DNA of 5,716 nucleotides, from NCBI GenBank assembly GCA_001311545.1, contig BBBL01000112.1, forward strand, positions 1 through 5,716, given 5' to 3'. This DNA is from Thermus kawarayensis JCM 12314. Lineage in GTDB: Bacteria > Deinococcota > Deinococci > Deinococcales > Thermaceae. Positions 1 to 5,085 of the stretch are shown here, one piece after another (the first letter of the stretch is position 1; each line of letters begins with the position of its first letter). The notes beneath the pieces were generated by a model, which saw only the letters and a program-made list of their open reading frames with translations, was not told where the DNA came from and did not search any database. Both the position numbers and the translations under genes were made by a program.

Positions 1-1
1 C

Positions 2-97
2 GGACCTTTACCGCAAGCGGTCCGCCTCGAGGCCCACCTTGGGGAGAGGATCCTGGAGGCCCTGCCCGAGGGAGCGAGGCAGGTGTCCTGGCCCTGA
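2..97 (+). CDS. 3' end of an unrecognised upstream gene (partial)
   Basis: The gene enters from beyond the left edge and appears to end at TGA 95-97. The readable tail is charged and helical (VRLEAHLGERILEALPEGA, then RQVSWP). Reading positions 3-18 in the next frame gives DLYRKR, which joins smoothly to VRLEAH if one G is missing from the GG at 19-20, so a frame break probably lies there. Only about 30 residues are visible and no motif identifies the family, so no function is given. Its stop overlaps the proposed start of the tRNA nucleotidyltransferase, which suggests co-transcription. In DNA this GC-rich an open frame of this size is weak evidence by itself; the protein-like composition and the tight junction are the main support. 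Confidence 0.4.
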   Translation, partial: GPLPQAVRLEAHLGERILEALPEGARQVSWP

Positions 98-1226
98 AGG
101 AGGCCTTCCCCCAGGGGGTTTACCTGGTAGGGGGGGCGGTGCGGGACGCCCTGCTCTCCCGCTCGGGGCCGGACCTGGACCTGGTGCTGGAGCCGGGGGT
201 GCGGGGTGCGGTGGAGGTGGCCCGCTTTCTTTCGGAGCGCTTCGGGGGAAGCTACGCCCTCCACTACGCCTTCGGCACCGGGCGGGTGCGCCTCCCCTTC
301 GGCCTTTCCGTGGACCTGGCGGAAAGCCGGGAGGAGGTCTACCCCTACCCCGGGGCCCTGCCCCAGGTGCGCCCGGCCCCCATCGCCAAGGACCTGGAGA
401 GGCGGGACTACACGGTGAACGCCATGGCCCTTTCCCTGGCGACCCTAGAGCTTCTGGACCCCTACGGGGGGCTCAAGGACCTGGAAGCCCGCCTCTTGAG
501 GCCCCTCCACCCCCTTTCCTTCGTGGAGGATCCCAGCCGCATCGTCCGGGGGGCCCGCCTGGCGGCCCGGCTCGCCTTCCGCTTCGCCGAGGAGGCCTTG
601 CGCATCCTCCCTCCCGCCCTCCTGCCCGAGGTGTTGCGCACGGCCAGCAAGAGCCGCCTCCGCGATGAGCTCCTTCTGACCCTCGAGGAGGACACCTTCT
701 ACGAGGCCCTGGCCCTTCTGGAGGAGCTAGGGGCCTAAAGCCCCTCTATGGCCTCTCCCTTCCCGGGAGGGCCCCCTTCGCCCGCCTGCGCCTTCCCGAG
801 GACGCCCTGGGAGGGGCCTGGGTGGGGGTAAAAGAGGCCAGGCTTTTGCTCCTGCTTTTCTTCCAGGAAGACCCCCTGGCCCGAGCCCAGGCCCTGGCCG
901 TGCCCAGGCGCCTCCAGGAGGACCTGGCCCTCCTGTTGCAGGCTCAGAAGGGAGAGGAGGTACCCAGGGAGGCCCTGGACAAGGAGCCCTTGCGAAGCGT
1001 TTTCTTGGCCCTGTTCCCCGAGCGGGAGGCCTGGCTTAGGGAAAAGCGGCGGGTCCTCCGGGGGCGGGACCTCTTGGAGATGGGCCTCTCCCCGGGCCCC
1101 AAGGTGGGGGAGGTCCTGCGAAGGGTGGCCGAGGCCCGGGCCCGGGGAGAGGTGCGCACCTTTGAGGAAGAGCTGGCCTTAGCCCGTAAACTGGTGGGCG
1201 ATGGGACTCTTCCCCCTCCTCAATGA
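94..1226 (+). CDS. cca: tRNA nucleotidyltransferase / poly(A) polymerase family (class II), frameshifted
   Basis: This cytoplasmic enzyme of the class II nucleotidyltransferase family adds CCA (or part of it, or A tails) to RNA 3' ends from CTP and ATP. With the proposed start, the head domain shows VYLVGGAVRD (residues 9-18), the metal-binding DLD (27-29), YPYPGALP, then ERRDYTVNAMA (102-112) and DPSRIVR (146-152). The C-terminal helical domain carries GRDLLEMGLSPGP near residue 325, typical of bacterial CCA enzymes. The N-terminal part reads in one frame to a stop at 736-738 and the rest in another. One extra G in GGGG 730-733 joins them as EELGGLKPLYG, giving about 377 residues, normal for the family. 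No ATG or TTG precedes the VGG motif in frame, and the first in-frame GTG (139) falls inside it. The start is placed at CTG 94, which overlaps the upstream stop as CTGA and lies eight bases after AGGTG (81-85). The start is uncertain. CCA-adding, CC-adding and A-adding members cannot be told apart here. Confidence 0.88.
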
Positions 1227-1803
1227 CCCCCCGGTCTTCCTGGTGGCCTTCGCCTTGGCCGTCCTAGGCTCATCCTCCATAACCTCTTCCAGGCCTGGCT
1301 GGCCGACCGTTACGGGGAGACGGCCCCCAGGCGCTACGGCTTTCTTTCCTTGGACCTGAGGGTGCACCTGGAGCCCTTGGGGCTTTTGCTCCTCCTCCTT
1401 TTGGGCTTCGGCTGGCCCCGCTTCGTGCCCACGAACCTTCCCGGGCGCAAGGGAGCCTTTGTGGCCTCATGGGTCCCGTGGGGTTTTTCGTGGCCGCCTT
1501 CCTCTTTGGCCTTCTCGCCCGCTTTCTGCCCTACCCCTTTGGCGAGGGCCTTTTCGTGGCCCATAGGCTTATGCTCCTCCACGCGGCCATCTACCTCTTC
1601 CCCGTGCCGCCCTTGGACGGGGCTAAGGCCCTTTACGCCCTGGCGGGTACGAGACCCGCCGCTTCCTGGACCGGTTGGCCTCCTACGGTCCCTTGGGCTT
1701 CCTCCTCATCTTCCTCCTCCTCTCCTACACCGGGGTGACGGGCTCCGTGGTCCAGGGGCTTGCGGGGCTTCTTGGGGCCTTGTACCGGGCCCTGGGCCTG
1801 TGA
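1201..1803 (+). CDS. Degenerate site-2-protease (M50-like) membrane protein, HExxH lost; frameshifted
   Basis: This polytopic membrane protein is a paralogue of the M50 protease encoded next. It aligns with that protein almost without gaps: NDP...LILHNLFQ against QDP...LSLHEWGH, then RVHLEPLG..LLLGFGWPRFVPTN against [21 protein letters not shown], and YLFPVPPLDGAK against NLLPIPPLDGSK. The catalytic HExxH is HNLFQ (residues 27-31), so the general-base Glu and the second zinc His are missing. The later Asp (D140) is kept, but the Asn before it is Tyr132. Proteolysis is therefore unlikely, and a regulatory or scaffolding role is inference. The gene reads in four frame segments. One base is missing at each of GG 1267-1268, CC 1465-1466 and GGG 1645-1647; repair gives about 201 residues. 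ATG 1201 overlaps the end of cca by 26 bases and has only a weak ribosome site. A TAAACT hexamer at 1187-1192 might act as a -10 element. Confidence 0.75.
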
Positions 1804-1810
1804 GCCCCGT

Positions 1811-1815
1811 GAGGG
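1811..1815 (+). promoter_or_regulatory. Ribosome binding site of the M50 protease gene
   Basis: GAGGG lies five bases before ATG 1821 and supports that codon over the in-frame GTG at 1809, which would lie within the site. It falls in the 17-base gap after the preceding stop (1801-1803). Confidence 0.6.
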
Positions 1816-1820
1816 TGGGC

Positions 1821-2478
1821 ATGATCGGCCTTCTCCAGCAGGACCCTCTGGCCTTCGCCCTCGCCTTCTCCGCCCTCCTCTTGAGCCTGAGCCTTCACGA
1901 GTGGGGCCACGCCTACGCCGCCTTCCGCTTCGGGGACCCCACCGCCCGGCGCTTGGGCCGCCTCACCCTAAACCCTCTCCGACACCTGGACCCTTTGGGC
2001 ACGGTCCTCCTCCTCCTGGTGGGCTTCGGCTGGGCCAGGCCCGTGCCCGTGAACCCCGGGGCCTTCCGCCGCTACCGCTTGGGGCTTTTCGTGGTGTCCG
2101 TGGCTGGCATCGCCGTCAACCTGGCCCTGGCCGTGCTCTTTGCCCTTTGCGTGCGGGGGCTTTTCGCCTTGGACCTTGGGGCGTGGTCCAGACCTTCCGG
2201 GGGGAGGCCCAGACGGCCACCGGGGTCTTGGCCCTGGGCCTCTTCTACGCCAGCAGCCTCAACCTGGTCCTGGCGGTGTTCAACCTCCTGCCCATCCCCC
2301 TTTGGACGGTTCCAAGATCCTGCAAAGCCTCCTGCCCTTCTCCTGGCAGCCCTTCCTTTGGCGGCTGGAGCAGTACGCCTGGCTCTCCTTCCTCCTCATC
2401 GTCACCGTGCTCCGGGGGCCCATCCAGGAGGTGTTGGCCTTCGCCCGGCGGGTCTTCTTCGGCGTGTTTTTCGGCTAG
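1821..2478 (+). CDS. Site-2 protease family (M50) intramembrane metalloprotease, frameshifted
   Basis: This is a zinc intramembrane protease of the M50/S2P family, in the short group without a PDZ domain. It would cut substrate proteins within or next to the membrane; the substrate is unknown. HEWGH (residues 26-30) gives two His ligands and the catalytic Glu inside the first hydrophobic helix. NLLPIPPLDG (N155 to D163 and G164) supplies the third ligand. VAGIAVN (94-100) sits where family members have an AGP..N-type motif. Several hydrophobic segments separate these motifs. Two single-base losses break the frame: one G in GGGG 2178-2181, just before GVVQTFRGE, and one C in the run at 2296-2300, inside PIPPLDG. 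Repair gives about 219 residues, usual for this group. The gene ends at TAG 2476-2478. It follows its degenerate paralogue by 17 bases and is probably co-transcribed with it. Family assignment is firm; the biological role is not known from sequence. Confidence 0.88.
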
Positions 2479-2481
2479 AAT
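2476..2481 (+). promoter_or_regulatory. Possible -10 element for a leaderless small-protein transcript
   Basis: TAGAAT matches the TATAAT consensus at five of six bases and is followed by exactly six bases (GGCTCC) before ATG 2488. Transcription would then begin at the start codon. Its first three bases are the stop codon of the M50 protease gene. No good -35 hexamer lies 16-18 bases upstream, so the call is tentative. No Shine-Dalgarno-like sequence precedes ATG 2488, which fits a leaderless start. Confidence 0.4.
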
Positions 2482-2487
2482 GGCTCC

Positions 2488-2705
2488 ATGCGCTCCTTGA
2501 GCCTTCTTTTCTCGGTCCTCGCCCTTTTGCTTCTCCTTCCTGCCCTCCTTCCCCTTCTGGCTGGCTCAACTGGTTGGTGATCCCCCTGGCCCTGCTGGGG
2601 GCGGGTCTGGGGGTGCTTTTTGGGGAGGAGAGGGCCTGGAAGCTCGGGCTTCTGGTCCTTGGGGTGGCCGCCTTGCGCCTACTGCTGGGGGGCGGTCTCC
2701 TCTAG
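2488..2705 (+). CDS. Small hydrophobic membrane protein (about 72 aa), frameshifted
   Basis: I do not recognise a family. The protein starts [20 protein letters not shown], a long hydrophobic stretch behind a single Arg. It continues with [20 protein letters not shown], a short charged turn EERAWK, and [17 protein letters not shown] to the end. Two or three membrane helices are likely, with the charged turn between the last two. The frame breaks once: adding one G to GG 2559-2560 turns [12 protein letters not shown] into LLGWLNWLV and opens the rest. ATG 2488 lies nine bases after the M50 protease stop, without a ribosome site but with a -10-like TAGAAT six bases upstream. Its last 27 bases overlap the end of nfo on the other strand. 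The position suggests a link with the membrane protease, which is inference. A two-helix protein of this kind is easy to see by chance in Leu-rich GC-rich frames, hence the moderate confidence. Confidence 0.6.
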
Positions 2706-3502
2706 CCAGCCCCGGAGGACCCGGAGGTTCCAGGCGTCCTCCTCCGGGCTCCTCGGGGTTTCCAGGATGAAGACCCGTCCCCGCAGCCTGGGGTCCAGGA
2801 GGACCCCCTTGAGCCCTTCCCCGATCTGCCTTGGCGCAGGTGGGCGTGGTGGTCTATGCGGCTTCCCAGCCCCCCCACGGAGTCGTTGAGGTGGACCACG
2901 GGCACCCTCTCCAGGCCCACGGCCCGGTCTAGGGCATTTAGGACCTGGGAGGGGGCACCCCTCACGTCGTACCCGGCGGCGAAGGCGTGGCAGGTGTCCA
3001 GGCAGACCCCCATGGGGGTGTCGGCGATGAGCCAGGCCAGTTCCTCAAAGCGGGCCCCCACCTTTTCCCCCCCGCCTGCGGTGTTTTCCAGGAGGAGGCG
3101 GGGTCTTTCTCGCACCCCGGCGAGGCGGAGGGCCTTGAGGGCCCCTTCCCGCACCCTCTCGGGGCTTCCCGAGCCCGGGTGGACCACCACGTACTCCAGG
3201 CCGAGGAGGCGGGCCTTTTCCAGGTCGTCGGCGAGGCTCATGACGCTCTTTTCCCAAAGCTCCCCTTCGGCCCCCAGGTTCACGAGGTAGGAGGCGTGGA
3301 TGACCCCGGGGAGCTCCCCTGCCGTCTCCCTCAGGGCGCGGAAGGCCTCTATTTCCGCGGGGGATAGGGCGCGCGTCTTCCAGCCCCTCGGGCTTTTGGC
3401 GAAGATCTGGAAGGCGGAAAGGCCCAGGCGCAGGGCCTCTTCCACCGCACCCGCCACGCCCTTCTTTCCGGCGATGGAGAGGTGGAAGCCGTAACGGACC
3501 AT
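2679..3502 (-). CDS. nfo: Endonuclease IV (AP endonuclease), frameshifted
   Basis: This cytoplasmic base-excision-repair enzyme cuts the DNA backbone 5' to abasic sites with a trinuclear zinc centre in a TIM barrel. All nine expected metal ligands can be placed by comparison with E. coli Nfo: H69 ([10 protein letters not shown]), H108 (VVVHPGS), E139 ([10 protein letters not shown]), D169 and H172 ([13 protein letters not shown]), H204 (VVHLNDS), D217 and H219 (SRIDHHAHL) and E248 (FILETP). The frame breaks after HLRQG. One base missing around 2826-2830 (for example one C in CC 2829-2830) restores [14 protein letters not shown] and the C-terminus [11 protein letters not shown], giving 274 residues, normal for bacterial Nfo. 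ATG 3502 shares its A with the rlpA stop (TAATG), and GGGAGGAG (3512-3505) precedes it, so the two are translationally coupled. The 3' end overlaps the convergent small membrane-protein gene. Confidence 0.95.
2708..2750. repeat. Inverted repeat inside the 3' end of nfo
   Basis: CCCGGAGGA (2711-2719) and TCCTCCGGG (2740-2748) are perfect reverse complements with a 20-base loop. The stem extends outward to AGCC/GGCT with one bulged C. It begins just after the stop of the + strand small membrane-protein gene, so it could help end + strand transcripts. No U-rich tract follows closely; only TTT at 2758-2760 comes after it. It also lies in coding sequence, where GGAGG and CCTCC words are common, so a chance origin is quite possible. 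Confidence 0.3.
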
Positions 3503-3994
3503 TACTCCTCCCGCTCCAGGCGCACCGGGGTGGCCGAGAGGGCCCCGATGGCCTTGGCGGCGGCGTAGGAGAGGTCTATGATGTACCCTCCCCCGAAGGC
3601 CCCGGTCGTTGATGCGCACCACCACGCTCTTTCCGTTTTTCAGGTTGGTCACCCGCACCCGGGTGCCGAAGGGCAAAGAGGGGTGGGCGGCGGTGAGGGC
3701 GTGCATGTCGTAGACCTCTCCGCTGGCCGTCCTTCTGCCGTGGAAGCCCGGGCCGTACCAGACGGCCAGGCCTTCCTGGAGGAAGCGGCCCGGCCTCGAG
3801 GAAGCCTCCCCCCGCCCTACCCGGAGGACTTGTCCCGGGTAGATGCGTTCCCCCGTGAGACCGTTGAGGCGCATGAGTTCCCTCACGCTCAGGCCGTGGG
3901 CCTTGGCGATGCCATAGAGGGTGTCCCCCTTTTTCACGGTGTAGGTCTGGGCCAGGGCCAGGGAAAGGAGGAAGGGGAGGATAAAGGGGCGCAC
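3502..3994 (-). CDS. rlpA: RlpA-like septal/cell-wall protein: LysM + double-psi beta-barrel, frameshifted
   Basis: This exported protein is related to RlpA lytic transglycosylases, which cleave peptidoglycan strands. Residues 1-15 ([15 protein letters not shown]) form a short signal peptide without a lipobox Cys. Residues 17-59 are one LysM peptidoglycan-binding module ([17 protein letters not shown] ... RLNGL ... IYPGQVLRV). Residues 75 to the end are the barrel domain: [56 protein letters not shown]93, H104 and D130 have the same spacing as the residues I recall as important in Pseudomonas RlpA (E120, H131, D157). No SPOR domain is present. The frame breaks in NDRGPF: two bases missing near 3598-3599 restore the motif and about 164 residues, while deleting one base would instead give the non-canonical NDRAF. 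GTG 3994 directly follows the M24 peptidase stop and has a strong AGGAGGT four bases upstream. Confidence 0.88.
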
Positions 3995-5032
3995 CTAGAC
4001 CTCCTGCCAGCCCCTGGGAAAGCGGGAGAGGAGTTCCACGCCGTCTTCCGTGAGGAGGACGAGCTCCTCTATCCGCACCCCGCCAAGCCCCGGGAGGTAG
4101 ACCCCGGGCTCCACGGTGACCACCATGCCGGGCTCCAGGACGTCCTCCGCGTAGGGGGAAAGCCCCGGTCCCTCGTGCACGGCGAGGCCCACCCCGTGGC
4201 CCAGGGAGTGGACGAAGTAGCGGTCCAGGCCATGGCCTTGGAGGACCTGCCGGGCCAGGGCGTCCACTTCCTTGGCGCTCTTCCCGGGGGCGAGGGCGGA
4301 GAGGGCGGCCTCGAGGGCCTCCAAGACCGCCTGGAACACCCTGCGCCACTCCCCGTCCACCCGGCCCAGGGCAAAGGTGCGGGTCATGTCCGAGTGGTAC
4401 CCCTCCACCCTGGCCCCCAGGTCCAGGGTGACGAGCTCCCCTTCCCTAAGGCGCTTTTCCGAGGCCCGGGCGTGAGGGAGGGCGCCCCTTTCCCCCGAGG
4501 CCACGATGGGAGGAAAGGCCACCCCCTCGGCCCCCCGCCTTTTGAGGAAGAACTCAATCTCCAAGGCGACCTCCCGCTCCTCCACCCCGGGCTTCAGGAG
4601 AGGGAGGACGTGGGCCAGGGCCTCTTCTGCCAGGGCCTGGGCCTTGCGGATCCTTTCCACCTCCCCCGAGGTTTTCCTGAGCCTGAGCCTTTCCACCACC
4701 CCCCGGGTGGGCACCCACTCCGCCGGGGAGGCCTCCCGGAGGCGCTCCAAGGCGGCGTAGGGCAGGTGCTCCGCCTCAAAGCCCACGCGGCCGGAAAGCC
4801 TTCGGTAGAGTTCCTCCCGCTCCTCCCGCCTTAAGACCTTGGCGGGGATTTGGCTTTCCCCTTCCGCCTCGGGGTAGCGGGGGTCGGTGAGGAGGAAGGC
4901 CCCCTCCCCCGTGACCAGGACCTGGGCGTCCTCGGGGTGGGGAAAGCCCGAGAGGTAGCGGACGTTCTCCGGCCGGGTGACGAGGAGGGCGTCCAGGGCC
5001 AGGGGCTCCAGGAGGTCCTTGGGCGCAAGCAC
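3995..5032 (-). CDS. M24 family metallopeptidase (Xaa-Pro peptidase / aminopeptidase P type)
   Basis: This cytoplasmic peptidase of the pita-bread M24 fold probably cleaves peptides at Xaa-Pro bonds, as a dipeptidase or aminopeptidase P-like enzyme, in peptide recycling. The N-terminal creatinase-like domain spans roughly residues 1-115 (LLVTRPENVRYLSGF, LLTDPRY). The catalytic domain has all five dinuclear metal ligands: D204 (VTLDLGA), D215 (GYHSDMTRTF), H279 (HSLGHGVGL), E308 (VVTVEPGVY) and E322 (GVRIEELVLLT). H187 (LPHA) and H286 (VHEGPG) are the usual accessory His residues. The protein is 345 residues, typical for the family, and this is the only gene here without a frame break. GTG 5032 is chosen because the protein then begins MLAPKDLLEP, because the codons upstream run into GC-rich terminator and promoter sequence, and because a -10 element lies exactly six bases before it. 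It is the first gene of an operon with rlpA and nfo. Confidence 0.92.
   Translation of the reverse strand: MLAPKDLLEPLALDALLVTRPENVRYLSGFPHPEDAQVLVTGEGAFLLTDPRYPEAEGESQIPAKVLRREEREELYRRLSGRVGFEAEHLPYAALERLREASPAEWVPTRGVVERLRLRKTSGEVERIRKAQALAEEALAHVLPLLKPGVEEREVALEIEFFLKRRGAEGVAFPPIVASGERGALPHARASEKRLREGELVTLDLGARVEGYHSDMTRTFALGRVDGEWRRVFQAVLEALEAALSALAPGKSAKEVDALARQVLQGHGLDRYFVHSLGHGVGLAVHEGPGLSPYAEDVLEPGMVVTVEPGVYLPGLGGVRIEELVLLTEDGVELLSRFPRGWQEV
3999..4005 (-). promoter_or_regulatory. Ribosome binding site of rlpA
   Basis: AGGAGGT on the minus strand is a full match to the anti-Shine-Dalgarno core. It is four bases before GTG 3994 and lies within the last codons of the M24 peptidase gene. 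It fixes the non-ATG start. Confidence 0.75.
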
Positions 5033-5038
5033 GGGGGC

Positions 5039-5068
5039 ACTATACCCCGGGGCCCGCCCCCAGGTAAA
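5039..5068 (-). promoter_or_regulatory. Promoter of the M24 peptidase-rlpA-nfo operon, probably leaderless
   Basis: On the minus strand TATAGT (5044-5039) resembles the -10 consensus at five of six bases. TTTACC (5068-5063) resembles the -35 consensus TTGACA at four of six, with an 18-base spacer made entirely of G and C. Six bases (GCCCCC) separate TATAGT from GTG 5032, so transcription would start at or next to the start codon. No Shine-Dalgarno sequence is present in the gap. Leaderless mRNAs with this spacing are known to be common in the Deinococcus-Thermus group. Confidence 0.65.
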
Positions 5069-5085
5069 GGGCCCGGCCCGGGCCC
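5066..5085 (-). terminator. GC-rich hairpin terminator of ileS
   Basis: Read on the minus strand, GGGCCC-GGGCC-GGGCCC (5085-5069) forms a six-pair GC stem, or eight pairs if the loop shrinks to one base, followed by a short TTT (5068-5066). It starts at the last base of the ileS stop codon. The U tract is short, so efficiency is uncertain. The TTT is also the first half of the candidate -35 element of the next operon. Confidence 0.5.

Noticed and set aside
39..668. Gly/Pro-rich + strand frame of 209 codons overlapping cca
   Set aside because: It is a frame-shadow of the nucleotidyltransferase head domain, with biased low-complexity composition and no motif.
720..745. Programmed frameshift or transcript slippage in cca at GGGG
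   Set aside because: Slippage at homopolymers is known in Thermus dnaX at A runs, but here ten other breaks of the same kind occur in the window, so base loss in the sequence is the simpler explanation.
1350..2705. A single 451-residue + strand protein
   Set aside because: It is a chimera of parts of three genes joined by frame breaks: part of the degenerate protease, a non-coding stretch, the front of the M50 protease, then the tail of the small membrane protein. Homology switches frame at each break.
2702..3994. A fused RlpA-endonuclease IV protein of 430 residues
   Set aside because: The fusion exists only because two bases are missing in the rlpA NDRGPF motif. In the proper frame rlpA ends at 3502 and nfo starts at its own ATG with a ribosome site.
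3578..4834. Long + strand open frame of 418 codons opposite the M24 and rlpA genes
   Set aside because: It is antisense to two genes with clear catalytic motifs, its product is low-complexity Gly/Pro/His-rich, and it has no family motif. Long chance frames are expected in DNA this GC-rich.
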